DNA of 64,000 nt, from the NCBI GenBank assembly GCA_026394395.1, contig JAPKYK010000004.1, forward strand, positions 108,542 to 172,541, written 5' to 3'. This DNA is from Methanomassiliicoccales archaeon. Lineage in GTDB: Archaea > Thermoplasmatota > Thermoplasmata > Methanomassiliicoccales > UBA472. Under the pieces are notes generated by a model that saw only the letters and a list, made by a program, of their open reading frames with translations, was not told where the DNA came from and made no database searches. Shown in pieces: positions 18,864 through 27,778 of the stretch; the stretch's first letter is position 1, and the number at the start of each line of letters is the position of its first letter. Both the position numbers and the translations under genes were made by a program.

Positions 18864-19436
18864 TCAACCTTTCATTGGTTCTTTAGAAGTGAACAGGACC
18901 GTCCCCAAACCCGCTATCCAGATTAGGATGGGGTACATTATCATCCGTTCCATGCCCCCCGCGCCCAGGCCTAGGAAGACGTTACCCTTGTAGAGGATCA
19001 TGGCGAAGAACGAGATGACCCCGAGAACGATCGATATGTAACGGAACGGCCCGGAAAGGGCCCAGTAGCAGTAAACGGCCGCCAAGGCCGCGAAGACGAA
19101 GGCCAGGACCGCTCCCCAGTCATGTACTCCCCAGACCGTCATCGGGAATATCCCGATTGAGAGCCCCCCGACGCCGGCCACCATCAGCAGCCAAGGGATG
19201 TAGCTCAATCCTTTGTCTTCCCTCAGGACGACCCCGGCGATGAGGCTAAGAAGGCTATAGGCGATGACGGACAGGTTGAAGAATATCGCTGAAGGTTCCC
19301 CCCAAACGCCCAGGTCGGATATGAGACTGGCATGGGTGCTGTAACCAGTATATTCCGCCTCGGCGATATTGAGGAAGAGCACGAACTGTGCGGTCGCCAC
19401 GAACAACAAGGTTCCGGCGAGAACCCTGGACTTCAT
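18864..19436 (-). CDS. DUF998 family membrane protein (copy 1)
   Basis: The protein of 190 residues has about six membrane helices and the DUF998 arrangement: an early YSTHASLISDLGVWGEPSAIFFN, a central LIAGVVLREDKGLSYIPWLL, and GIFP before the next helices. Function of the family is unknown. It is about 60 percent identical by eye to the neighbour at 19563-20135, with the same length and strand, so the two arose by tandem duplication. The gap between them is 126 bp and AT-rich, so each copy may have its own promoter. Confidence 0.8.
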   Translation of the reverse strand: MKSRVLAGTLLFVATAQFVLFLNIAEAEYTGYSTHASLISDLGVWGEPSAIFFNLSVIAYSLLSLIAGVVLREDKGLSYIPWLLMVAGVGGLSIGIFPMTVWGVHDWGAVLAFVFAALAAVYCYWALSGPFRYISIVLGVISFFAMILYKGNVFLGLGAGGMERMIMYPILIWIAGLGTVLFTSKEPMKG

Positions 19437-19562
19437 GCACTCCCCAACGACGGGGAAAAAAAATCTTTTCCCAAATACCTTTTTTAATAATTCAAATAAA
19501 AAAGAACTGGACGAGACGATGGGATAATCAATCCAGCTGTCCCTTTTTCGATGGGTGGCCCT

Positions 19563-20135
19563 CTATCCCTCAGGACTTTCTGCGGAAGAATAAAGGACCG
19601 TTCCGAGGCTGGTCATCCAGATTATGATGGGGTATAAAATCATCCGTTCCATGCCTCCCGGTCCCAGGCCTAAGAATATGTTCGTTATGGAGAGGATCAT
19701 GGTGATGAACGAGAGCACACCGAGGAAAGTCGCGATGTAACGGAACGGCCCAGAGAAGGCTTTGAAGCAGCACACGGCCGCCGACGACGCGCATATGAAC
19801 GCCATGAACGCCCCTATCTTGTGCAATCCCCAGACCGTTTCCGGGAATATTCCAAGTATTATCGCCCCGGCGCCGGACACAATCAGCAGCCAAGGGACGT
19901 AGCTCATTCCCTTGTCCTCCCTCAGGATGAACCCGCCGATGAGGCCCAGAAGGCCGAAGGCGATGACCGAGACGTTGAAGAAGACCGCTGACCATTCCTC
20001 CCACACGCCCAGGTCGGATATGTAGTTCTCATTAGCGCTGTAACCGGGATACTGCGTCTCAGCTATGATCAGAAAGAGCAGGAACTGCGCGCCTGCCACA
20101 AACAGCAAGGTCCCGGCGAGCATCCTCCGCTTCAT
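19563..20135 (-). CDS. DUF998 family membrane protein (copy 2)
   Basis: The same length (190 residues), helix pattern and conserved blocks are seen as in copy 1: YSANENYISDLGVWEEWSAVFFN, GGFILREDKGMSYVPWLL and ILGIFPETVWGLHKIGA, ending with GLGPGGMERMILYPIIIWM. It begins with a strongly basic MKRRML followed by a hydrophobic helix. It lies upstream of copy 1 on the minus strand. Function is unknown; no enzyme residues are apparent. Confidence 0.8.
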   Translation of the reverse strand: MKRRMLAGTLLFVAGAQFLLFLIIAETQYPGYSANENYISDLGVWEEWSAVFFNVSVIAFGLLGLIGGFILREDKGMSYVPWLLIVSGAGAIILGIFPETVWGLHKIGAFMAFICASSAAVCCFKAFSGPFRYIATFLGVLSFITMILSITNIFLGLGPGGMERMILYPIIIWMTSLGTVLYSSAESPEG

Positions 20136-20523
20136 AATAGGTTCTACGTCGACATGACGATATATGTTTTCCCAAAGTTCCCATTTAACTCACACAAAGA
20201 GGAACTGGATATGCTCTCTTGCGATACCCTCCGACTCCGACCCTAACCACATTCCGAACAGATCTTCAAAAAATGAAAAGAAGGAGGTTTCAGGTAATCA
20301 ATCACAACCTCTGCCAAGATTCGTTAAAAGGTATTCTATAAGTGATCTCCATCGTTGGAATGTTAAATCAGCCAATTATACAGACTAATTGTAGACACCA
20401 CAACAATAATGAAGAACCTCAGGGATAAGAGCAGATGTCTATTGTAACTGTCTGGTGTTGATCTGTTCAAAGCTTTTTCCATTATTGAAAAAGCCCCGGA
20501 TAGCTATATGGACCGTGAAGGTG
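20136..20523. other. Gene-poor 388-bp stretch between DUF998 copy 2 and the zinc-ribbon gene
   Basis: Base composition is more AT-rich than the flanking genes. Short frames are present but none has convincing protein composition. The only clear structures are the inverted repeat at 20472-20494 described separately, and GGAGGTT/AACCTC arms near 20284-20312. It holds the likely promoters of the flanking divergent genes. Confidence 0.5.
20472..20494. other. Perfect 8-bp inverted repeat before the zinc-ribbon gene
   Basis: GCTTTTTC (20472-20479) and GAAAAAGC (20487-20494) flank a 7-nt loop. The element ends 29 nt before the ATG at 20524, a position suited to an operator or a 5' leader hairpin. 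Confidence 0.4.
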
Positions 20524-21528
20524 ATGACCATATATTGCCCCCACTGTGGTATCGTTCTGCCCGACGATGCGCTTTTCTGCTTAAAGTACGGAACCAAGAT
20601 AATTAGTGATAAGGCGAAGCCGGCCGAAGCGTCTACTTCTTCGGTAATCGCTCCCTCTGAAGCGTTGGCGCTTAAGTGTCCAAATTGTAGTGCGCCCATC
20701 GCCCCGAAGTTCGGAGAAATGGTGATCACCTGCCTGTACTGTGGGTCTACGATAACATTGGTGAACGATGGATGGAGGAGCGTCCAGAAGCAAACCATGC
20801 TATCGATAAGATTTTCTGAGAAAGAGCAAATCATCGAAAAGATACACGCTCTTATGGACAAGGGGCTGTTGCACAGGCATCTTCAGGAGGATTCAAAATT
20901 GGAGGATATGAGCCTCAGCATGATTCCATATTGGATTGTATCGACCTCAGCACGAACATCGATTGTGGCCAGCGATATGGCCGCTGAAGCCGGGCAAATT
21001 GCTACCACAATGGCTCTGGCCGGTCTAATGGGCGCAGCTCTCGGAGGTGGACGGGGCAGAGGAGGTTTCGGTGGCCCGCTCTTGACAGGTGCAGTGCTTG
21101 GAAGTACGATGGGCAGAGGCATCGGCAACGTGACCAAGACCCAGGAGATAGATAATAACTACAACTTTCCGATAGTGGCTCTCAAAGCTTTCACGCAATA
21201 TCAGCCCAAGGATTATTCCTTCGCCCTTGAGGAGCGGACGTTTTTTGATATGGCCCAGGTACCTAAGGGCATACAGATAATGAACGGGGATATTGGGGAA
21301 GAGGTCGCTAGGCACCAGGCAAAGACCCTTGTGGACCAGTTACAGTCTGACAAGGCGCACGCCCATTATCATATGATCCAGCAGTTGCATACTCAAGTAG
21401 ACGTTTCGGAGACCGAACTATTACATGCTCCGATATGGTTCGCTCGATACGATCATGAAGGGAATAAGATCATACTGGTGGTAGATGGGAACTCGGGCGG
21501 CGTGATCAATAGCATTGGGCTTGGATGA
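20524..21528 (+). CDS. Two-zinc-ribbon protein with glycine-rich membrane-like segment
   Basis: The protein of about 334 residues opens with a first ribbon (YCPHCGIVLPDDALFCLKYG, whose last expected Cys is Tyr) and a second (CPNCSAPIAPKFGEMVITCLYCG). A conserved middle domain follows, then a glycine-rich hydrophobic stretch (MALAGLMGAALGGGRGRGGFGG) and a C-terminal domain with IWFARYDHEGNKIILVVDG. This resembles uncharacterised archaeal zinc-ribbon proteins. I infer a role in protein or nucleic-acid binding near the membrane; no activity is evident. The ATG at 20524 fits the start of the ribbon and is preferred to upstream in-frame codons. Confidence 0.65.
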   Translation: MTIYCPHCGIVLPDDALFCLKYGTKIISDKAKPAEASTSSVIAPSEALALKCPNCSAPIAPKFGEMVITCLYCGSTITLVNDGWRSVQKQTMLSIRFSEKEQIIEKIHALMDKGLLHRHLQEDSKLEDMSLSMIPYWIVSTSARTSIVASDMAAEAGQIATTMALAGLMGAALGGGRGRGGFGGPLLTGAVLGSTMGRGIGNVTKTQEIDNNYNFPIVALKAFTQYQPKDYSFALEERTFFDMAQVPKGIQIMNGDIGEEVARHQAKTLVDQLQSDKAHAHYHMIQQLHTQVDVSETELLHAPIWFARYDHEGNKIILVVDGNSGGVINSIGLG

Positions 21529-21559
21529 TGTCCCATCCGAAATATATGACCGCCCGTTC

Positions 21560-22207
21560 CTATTCTCCCTTCGAAAGGTTTCTCTTTTTCAAATACTTTA
21601 AAGAAAACCAGGTAACGAAGATAAGTACCAGGCCTACAGCTACGACGGTGGTCAACAGGTTGAAATTACCACTGATGCTGTTCCAGTTCGGTCCCAGGAT
21701 GTATCCTATATATGCTAAGGCGAAACACCATATGGCCGAGCCAATCGCAGTAAGTGTGATAAATGGCCAGAACTTCATCTTGGCCATTCCCGCCGGGAAG
21801 GAGATGTAAGTCCTGACGATTGGTAGCAGGCGAGTCAGGAATATGGTTATCGCCCCGTATTTTTTGAACCAGCGTTCGGTGGAGTCCAGGTGGCCTTCGT
21901 TCAAGAAAAAATAATGGCCATACCGCAAGACCGTTGTCCTTCCGCCTTTAAGACCGATCCAATAGGCGATAGTAGAACCAATCACGCATCCGAGGGTTCC
22001 AGCGAAGGTCACTAAGTAAAGATTTAACGTTCCGTCGGAGGCCAACCAACCACCAGCCGGCATGACGACCTCACTGGGGATTGGTATGCCCACGCTCTCT
22101 AAGGTCATTAGAAAAACGATACCGAGGTAGCCAATAAGCTCAACGATCTGGAGTGAGAATTGAACGACCACATCGATTAGGCTCATTACAAGGGCGACAA
22201 CGTTCAC
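21560..22207 (-). CDS. DedA family (SNARE-associated/VTT) membrane protein
   Basis: The protein of 215 residues contains the DedA/VTT signatures: GIVFLMTLESVGIPIPSEVVMPAGGWLA near the N-terminus, then GSTIAYWIGLKGG and the amphipathic FLTRLLPIVRTYISFPAGMAKM. Family members are membrane proteins now linked to lipid flipping (polyprenyl-phosphate or phospholipid). It should act in the cytoplasmic membrane. The start is a GTG at 22207 with a TATA-like TTTTATATAA about 30-40 nt upstream on the minus strand. It is divergent from the flavodoxin at 22346. Confidence 0.85.
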   Translation of the reverse strand: MNVVALVMSLIDVVVQFSLQIVELIGYLGIVFLMTLESVGIPIPSEVVMPAGGWLASDGTLNLYLVTFAGTLGCVIGSTIAYWIGLKGGRTTVLRYGHYFFLNEGHLDSTERWFKKYGAITIFLTRLLPIVRTYISFPAGMAKMKFWPFITLTAIGSAIWCFALAYIGYILGPNWNSISGNFNLLTTVVAVGLVLIFVTWFSLKYLKKRNLSKGE

Positions 22208-22345
22208 ATTTAAAACGTATTGGTCGTTCCTGCTAAGTTATATAAAATAATTATTAAAATAAATCTATAAAAATGATAATAGTAAGTCCACCAAAGATAT
22301 TAACCCAAGGTCGCGGCAATATACTTCGCAGTGGGGGGAACTCGC

Positions 22346-22831
22346 TTGAAGGGCGTGGTAGCATACGACAGCGTGCACGGTAGTACCAAGGCGGTGGCCG
22401 AGGCCATCGCCGAACAGATTAGATCAGAAGGGCACGAGGCGCAGATGGTTTTCGTCAAAGAACCGATGGAGCGCCACATCGATGGGGATCTCCTGTTCAT
22501 CGGCTCGCCCACCCGGGGTGGGGTCATGACCAAGGAGACCAAAGAGTTCATCGAGTCCTTGGACGTGAAGTACTGGAAGGGGAAGAATGTGGTCGCCTTC
22601 GACACCCTCGGTCCGCTGTCCAGGAATCCGGAGAAGCGCAAGAAGGCCCTGGAATCCCTGAACGATCAATCCATCACCGCAGCTAACAAGATCAAAGAGA
22701 TCTGCCAGGGGCGCGGGATTTCCGTAGTCAGAATGATGCACTTCGCCGTCAAGAGCCTCTGGGGACCCATCACCCCGGACGGCCCGGAGATGGCCAAAGA
22801 GCAGACGCACAAGTTCCTGGCCGAACTTTAA
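22346..22831 (+). CDS. Flavodoxin family protein
   Basis: The protein of about 161 residues begins KGVVAYDSVHGSTKAVAEAIAEQI, a flavodoxin FMN-phosphate loop. It has FIGSPTRGGVMTKETKEFI as the second flavin loop and VVAFDTLGPLSRNPEKRKKA as the third. It is therefore an FMN electron carrier or flavodoxin-like reductase. I chose the TTG at 22346 because GGGGGGAA lies about 5 nt upstream; a GTG at 22331 overlaps that site. It precedes the metal/cofactor uptake genes by about 180 bp but need not be co-regulated. Confidence 0.8.
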   Translation: MKGVVAYDSVHGSTKAVAEAIAEQIRSEGHEAQMVFVKEPMERHIDGDLLFIGSPTRGGVMTKETKEFIESLDVKYWKGKNVVAFDTLGPLSRNPEKRKKALESLNDQSITAANKIKEICQGRGISVVRMMHFAVKSLWGPITPDGPEMAKEQTHKFLAEL

Positions 22832-23012
22832 AAGCTCCATATCCTAAGCACCATTCTCACCACAGGCCGCGCCACCCAGCCCTGCAATCGATTATCATGC
22901 GTGTTACGAATTTGTAAAAAGTATTATTAATCCAACCACAATATCCGGGACGCACTCGGTCGGCGCTCCGAGAACGTTGTGTCGAGCGCTGGTCCTGAAC
23001 GGAAGTGTCCAT

Positions 23013-24104
23013 ATGCAAAAGAGCAAGATGTTCGCCATAGTAGCCGTGGTCATCGTCGTCATCGCCGCGCTGGGGGTCGCCTTGGTCTTCACCAATGACG
23101 ACGGCGACGGTCAATCCGATACCACGGTCACCGATTCCTTGGGCAGGACCGTGGAAATTCCAGAAGAGATCGATTCCATTTTCTGCATAGGTGCCTGTTC
23201 CCTGAGGCTGGTGTCCTATTTCGACTCCGTTGACAAGGTGCAGGCGATAGAAACGGCCGGCACGTTCAACACCCGGGACGACCAAACATACTACCTCATC
23301 AACAAGGGGAACTTCTCCGCACTGCCGCAAGTGGCCACCACCGCGGAAAGCATCCTCCAGCTAAACCCCGACCTGGTCATCACCTCCACCGCCACCGACA
23401 CGGGTACCGCGGACAATCTGCAGACCCAGACCAGCATCCCCGTCTACGCCATCAACGCCAACCTGGAGTTCGGGGATGCGTTCTACGAACAGATAAGTTC
23501 CCTCGGCACGTTGCTGGGCGAGCAGGACCGGGCCGCGGAGCTGAACGATGGGATCGCCGACATGATCGGCGAGATAACCTCCAAGGCCACCATCGCCAGC
23601 AACATGAGCGCTTACGCCTGCGGGATGTTCTACTACGGCGGCTCGTCCTTCCTCAAGGGCTCCGGCGATTACCTTCCGTTCGATTACTCCAACGTGACCA
23701 ACGCCATCGGTCCGGCGGTGAACGGGCAACCATACGTCATCACCCTGGAAACCCTGCTGGCCGCCGACCCCGACTACATCTACATCGACAGCATCGGCCT
23801 GAGCAGTTGCATCGACTCGATCAACGGTTACATAAACGACGATACGGGGCTGGACAACGTCTCGGCGATACAGAACGACAAGATATACTCGGTCATGGTC
23901 TACAAGTGCTACGGCACCAACTGGGAGAACCAGCTGGTCAACGCGTACTTCGTGGCCTCGAAGATGAACGGCGGCCTGTACTCCTGGAACTTCGAGGAGA
24001 AGGCCAACGAGATTATCCAGCTGTTCTATCCCGACACCACCATGACCTATTCCGACATCGTCGACGGTCAGACCGGCAGCGGATGCGGAAAAGTGACGCT
24101 GTGA
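23013..24104 (+). CDS. ABC-importer substrate-binding protein (iron-chelate, heme or cobalamin type)
   Basis: The protein of 363 residues has an N-terminal hydrophobic helix (FAIVAVVIVVIAALGVALVF) without a lipobox Cys, so it is likely membrane-tethered. It then has a helical-backbone periplasmic-binding domain of the BtuF/FepB/FhuD class: VTDSLGRTVEIPEEIDSIFCIG at the start of lobe 1, LNPDLVITS, and LLAADPDYIYIDS. It delivers a chelated metal or corrinoid to the permease that follows. The ATG at 23013 has GGAAGTG upstream. The upstream gap has a TATA-like AGTATTATTAAT near 22920-22931. Confidence 0.85.
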   Translation: MQKSKMFAIVAVVIVVIAALGVALVFTNDDGDGQSDTTVTDSLGRTVEIPEEIDSIFCIGACSLRLVSYFDSVDKVQAIETAGTFNTRDDQTYYLINKGNFSALPQVATTAESILQLNPDLVITSTATDTGTADNLQTQTSIPVYAINANLEFGDAFYEQISSLGTLLGEQDRAAELNDGIADMIGEITSKATIASNMSAYACGMFYYGGSSFLKGSGDYLPFDYSNVTNAIGPAVNGQPYVITLETLLAADPDYIYIDSIGLSSCIDSINGYINDDTGLDNVSAIQNDKIYSVMVYKCYGTNWENQLVNAYFVASKMNGGLYSWNFEEKANEIIQLFYPDTTMTYSDIVDGQTGSGCGKVTL

Positions 24105-24141
24105 TCCATTCTCAAAACCCTTCCCAACCCTTTCCCAGATA

Positions 24142-25275
24142 ATGGTGATGAAGACGAACGGCAACGAGATATCCCATGACCACAACGGGTTCGAGGCCTT
24201 CGACATCTATGAGGACGACGGGGACGAGGGCACCCAGATCACCCGGGGCTATCGCGGCTACGTCAAGAGGAAGCGCCTCTTCATCGGTCTCGGCCTTCTC
24301 GTACTAGTCCTTTGCGTCATTATCGCCGCGTTCAACGGCCCCATCGACATACCGTTCGCGGATGTCGTCAAGTACATATTCACCTTCGACACGGACGGAA
24401 GGGGCGGGGTCATCTGGAACATCCGCATGGTGCGCATCTTCGGAGCCATACTCGCCGGCGCCGGCCTGGCTGTCGCCGGCGTGGTCATGCAGTGCATCCT
24501 GCGCAATCCGCTAGCGTCCCCGTTCACCCTCGGCATATCCAGCGCCGCGGCGTTCGGCGCGTCCTTCGCCATCATCTTCCTCGGGGCGGGCAGCAGCGTG
24601 ACCTCCCTGGTCTCCATCAGCAACCCCTACGTCACCACCATATGTGCCTTCCTGTTCTCCCTGCTCGCAACGGGCTCCATACTGGTCCTCACCAAGGTCA
24701 CCAAGGTCAGCGCCGAGACGATGGTGCTGGCCGGGGTGGCCATCAGCGCCATGTTCTCCGCTGGGCTGTCCTTCATGCAGTACATCGCCACCGACTCCCA
24801 GCTCGGGAACATCGTAGCCTGGACCTTCGGCGACCTGGGGAAGGCCACCTGGTCCTGGAACTACATGATATTCCTGGTCCTTTTACCGGTGACCCTGTAC
24901 TTCTTCTACAAGCGGTGGGACTACAACGCCATGGAGGCGGGGGAGGACAGCGCTAAAGGGCTGGGAATAAACACGGAGAGGGAGAGGGTGGTGGGCATGC
25001 TCCTGGCCTCCGTCCTCAGCGCGGTCATCGTCTCCTTCTTCGGTATCATCGCCTTCATCGGCCTTCTCGGCCCGCACATCGCCCGCTTGATCATCGGGAG
25101 CGACCACCGCCACCTCATCCCGTTGTCCATCATCCTCGGCGCCATCATCCTGATAGTGGCGGACGGGGTCGGGCAGGTCATCTTGTACCCATCGGTCATA
25201 CCGGTGGGCATCATCACCTCCATGCTGGGCGGACCGCTGTTCATCTACCTGCTGATCAGGAGGTACCGGTCATGA
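24142..25275 (+). CDS. FecCD/BtuC family ABC permease
   Basis: The protein of 377 residues has a polar N-terminus rich in Asp/Glu (unusual, about 50 residues) and then ten or so helices with FecCD motifs. These are IRMVRIFGAILAGAGLAVAGVVMQ, RNPLASPFTLGISSAAAFGA, and GIIAFIGLLGPHIARLIIGSDHRHLIP. It forms the membrane channel for the substrate brought by the preceding protein. The ATG at 24142 (or 24148) begins 37 nt after that gene, and its stop overlaps the ATPase start, showing one operon. Confidence 0.92.
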   Translation: MVMKTNGNEISHDHNGFEAFDIYEDDGDEGTQITRGYRGYVKRKRLFIGLGLLVLVLCVIIAAFNGPIDIPFADVVKYIFTFDTDGRGGVIWNIRMVRIFGAILAGAGLAVAGVVMQCILRNPLASPFTLGISSAAAFGASFAIIFLGAGSSVTSLVSISNPYVTTICAFLFSLLATGSILVLTKVTKVSAETMVLAGVAISAMFSAGLSFMQYIATDSQLGNIVAWTFGDLGKATWSWNYMIFLVLLPVTLYFFYKRWDYNAMEAGEDSAKGLGINTERERVVGMLLASVLSAVIVSFFGIIAFIGLLGPHIARLIIGSDHRHLIPLSIILGAIILIVADGVGQVILYPSVIPVGIITSMLGGPLFIYLLIRRYRS

Positions 25276-26027
25276 TGTTCTTCGAGGTGCAGGGCATCAA
25301 GTTCTCTTACCACAGCCGGCCGGTGCTCGACGGCGTCTCCTTCAGCGTGGAGAAGGACGACGTCGTCTCCGTCCTGGGCCCCAACGGCGTCGGCAAGACC
25401 ACCCTGATGAAGTGCATCAACAAGGTGCTGGTGCCCGAGGCCGGCTCGGTGCTCATCGACGGTGCGCAACTTTATCAAATGAGCAAGCGGGACATCGCCA
25501 GGAACATCGGTTACGTAGCGCAGAGGGGGGAGACGTCCCGGACCACGGTGTTCGATTCCGTGCTCCTCGGAAGGAAGCCGCACTTCGAGTGGGACGTGAC
25601 GGAGAAGGACATAAAGCTGGCCGGCAGGGTGCTGCACCTTCTCGGACTGGACCATCTCGCTTTGAAATACGTCGACGAGATCAGCGGAGGGGAGTACCAG
25701 CTGGTGCAGATCGCCCGGGTCCTCGTCCAGCAGCCCAAGGTCATCCTTCTTGATGAACCGACCAACAGCCTGGACCTCTCCAACCAGCACAAGATCATGC
25801 ACCTCATCCGCAACATCGTGAAGAAGAACCACATGGCCGCCATACTGACCATACACGACCTCAACCTGGCCATACGCCATTCCGATAAGTTCGTGATGAT
25901 GAAGGACGGAGTGATATTCACCACTGGCGATTACTCCATCATAACCCCGGAGAACATCCGCGCCGTGTACAGCATCGACGCTTACGTGGAGAGCGTCCGG
26001 GGGATACCGGTGGTAATCCCCATATGA
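25272..26027 (+). CDS. ABC-importer ATPase (FecE/BtuD type)
   Basis: The protein of 251 residues has a complete nucleotide-binding domain: Walker A GPNGVGKTT, the signature ISGGEYQLVQIARVL, Walker B VILLDEPTNSLDLS, and the switch His in ILTIHDLN. The signature is SGGE, slightly off the usual SGGQ/E family form but normal for this class. It powers uptake through the permease. The ATG at 25272 has AGGAGGT 7 nt upstream and overlaps the permease stop as ATGA. Confidence 0.93.
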   Translation: MMFFEVQGIKFSYHSRPVLDGVSFSVEKDDVVSVLGPNGVGKTTLMKCINKVLVPEAGSVLIDGAQLYQMSKRDIARNIGYVAQRGETSRTTVFDSVLLGRKPHFEWDVTEKDIKLAGRVLHLLGLDHLALKYVDEISGGEYQLVQIARVLVQQPKVILLDEPTNSLDLSNQHKIMHLIRNIVKKNHMAAILTIHDLNLAIRHSDKFVMMKDGVIFTTGDYSIITPENIRAVYSIDAYVESVRGIPVVIPI

Positions 26028-26040
26028 TGGAGGGAACACC

Positions 26041-26655
26041 ATGAACGCCAAAAGGATCAACCCGAAGCAGAAGGGCTTCTTCAACGAGAAGGCCGGGGTG
26101 TGGGACGAGATCACCATCCACGACCTGAAAAAGGTGGACTACATCGCCGACCGGCTGGAGATCCGCGGTGACGAGAGGATACTGGACATCGGCACCGGGA
26201 CCGGGGTGATGATCCCCTTCTACGAGAAACATCTTACAAACGGGAGCGTCGTCGCCGTGGACTATTCGGAGAAGATGATCGAAATGGCCCGTTCCAAGTA
26301 CCCAGAGAAGGAGCATCCCCAGATCTCTTACCTCGTCTCCGACCTCTACGACCTCAAGTACGAGGCGGACTTCGACCTGGGGGTGTGCTATTCTTGCTTC
26401 CCCCATTTCATGGACCAGCCCCTGGCCATCGAGATCTTGTATAGGGCACTAAGAAAGGGAGGACGTCTGATGGTGGCCCATTCCGATTCGGCCAAGAAGA
26501 TCAACGGGGTGCACCTGAACGGCGGTCTGGAGATATCCAACGATTTTCTCCCTTCCATGGAGCGAATGAAGCAGATGATGACCGAATGCGGCATGACAAT
26601 CAAATTCGAGAGGGACGACGAGAGCTATTACATATGCATCGCCAGCAAGGAATGA
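26041..26655 (+). CDS. Class I SAM-dependent methyltransferase
   Basis: The protein of 204 residues has the Rossmann methyltransferase motifs: motif I ILDIGTGTGVMIPF (about 45-58), the acidic residue after strand 2 in VVAVDYSEKMIEMA, and motif IV-like DLGVCYSCFPHF. It starts 13 nt after the ATPase gene with GGAGGG upstream, so it is in the uptake operon. I infer that it modifies the imported ligand or a related cofactor, but substrate cannot be derived from sequence. Confidence 0.8.
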   Translation: MNAKRINPKQKGFFNEKAGVWDEITIHDLKKVDYIADRLEIRGDERILDIGTGTGVMIPFYEKHLTNGSVVAVDYSEKMIEMARSKYPEKEHPQISYLVSDLYDLKYEADFDLGVCYSCFPHFMDQPLAIEILYRALRKGGRLMVAHSDSAKKINGVHLNGGLEISNDFLPSMERMKQMMTECGMTIKFERDDESYYICIASKE

Positions 26656-26728
26656 ATTGTCTTCGACCCAATCTTACAGTCTGACGAACGGTGGGCGATC
26701 AATTTTACGCGCAGCGAAGGTATTTCAT

Positions 26729-26750
26729 CGGATATCCCAATGAATATCCG
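26729..26750. other. Inverted repeat between the methyltransferase and toroid-protein genes
   Basis: CGGATAT (26729-26735) and ATATCCG (26744-26750) form a perfect 7-bp stem with an 8-nt loop. It lies 27 nt before the ATG at 26777, in the place of a promoter or operator. No T-run follows, so a terminator is less likely. Confidence 0.35.
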
Positions 26751-26776
26751 GAAAATGCATCGATTACGGGAATAGT

Positions 26777-27772
26777 ATGACCGAATGGGCTTCGAGACTA
26801 AAGGGCGACCCCACGGAATGGCTGCTGGAAGACGACAACCCGTCCATCCATTACCTAGCATTGCGCGATGTTCTGGGCAAAAAGGAGGAAGACGATGAGG
26901 TTCAGGGCGCCAAGAAGAAGATCATGCAGATCGGCCTCGTCCCCAAGGTCCTGGCCAAGCAAGAGCCCGGAGGATACTGGGGCCCTCCGGAGGACTTTTA
27001 CATTAAATCCAAGTATAAGGGCACAGTCTGGAACCTTATCCTGCTGGCCGAACTGTACGCCGATCCCGAAGATGAACGGATAAGATCCGCCTGCGAGTTC
27101 GTTCTCAATTGGAGCCAGCACCGTTCCTCAGGCGCGTTCTCCCACAACGGCAGCGCGAAGAACGGGGGCAATAGGAGCGTCATGAGTTGCCTCACCGGGA
27201 ACATGGCGTTCTCTCTCATCCGCCTTGGTCACGGAGATGACGAACGCGTCAAGCACGCCATCGATTGGATCGTGCGATACATGCGGTACGAGATAGTGTC
27301 TCAGACACCTAAGGAATGGCCTTACCAGTACGATATGTGCTGGCGCGATCACACCTGCCGTTCCGGAGCGGTTAAGACCCTAAAGGCCCTGGCCGAGGTC
27401 CCGAAGAAGGAAAGGGACAAGGGTGTTCGTGAAAAGATCGGCCAGGGCGTGGAGTATCTTCTCGCCCAGCACATCTTCAAGAAACCGCCAGAGCTCAAGG
27501 AGATATCCAGGAAAGGCTGGTTGGACCTGGCCTTCCCCCTGATGTGGAACACGGACCTTCTGGAGATATTGGGCATCCTGGCCAAGTTAGGTGTCAGGGA
27601 CGATCGAATGGACGAGGCCATCGAGCACGTCCTCAACAAGCAAGGGGAGAACGGACGTTGGAAGCAGGAGAACCACTTCCACGGTCGGTTCATCACCACC
27701 ATCGAAACGAACGGGAAGGACAGCAAGTGGGTTACGCTCAACGCCTTGCGGATGTTGAAAGCCCTGTCCTGA
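26777..27772 (+). CDS. Prenyltransferase/terpene-cyclase-like alpha-alpha toroid protein
   Basis: The protein of 331 residues is all-helical, with repeated paired-helix units as found in squalene-cyclase and prenyltransferase toroids: DPTEWLLEDDNPSIHYLALRD, QEPGGYWGPP, GAFSHNGSAKNGGNRSVMSCLTGNMAFSL, and LNKQGENGRWKQENHFHGRF. The QW-like motifs support the fold. The catalytic DxDD of squalene cyclases is not seen. Similar archaeal proteins are of unknown function. It stands alone on the plus strand and converges with the ABC-2 exporter genes with 6 bp between. Confidence 0.65.
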   Translation: MTEWASRLKGDPTEWLLEDDNPSIHYLALRDVLGKKEEDDEVQGAKKKIMQIGLVPKVLAKQEPGGYWGPPEDFYIKSKYKGTVWNLILLAELYADPEDERIRSACEFVLNWSQHRSSGAFSHNGSAKNGGNRSVMSCLTGNMAFSLIRLGHGDDERVKHAIDWIVRYMRYEIVSQTPKEWPYQYDMCWRDHTCRSGAVKTLKALAEVPKKERDKGVREKIGQGVEYLLAQHIFKKPPELKEISRKGWLDLAFPLMWNTDLLEILGILAKLGVRDDRMDEAIEHVLNKQGENGRWKQENHFHGRFITTIETNGKDSKWVTLNALRMLKALS

Positions 27773-27778
27773 ACCTCC

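Noticed and set aside
20164-20388. A 74-residue plus-strand frame in the 388-bp gap
   Set aside because: Low-complexity composition (many Ser, Asn, Lys), no ribosome site, and no recognisable domain.
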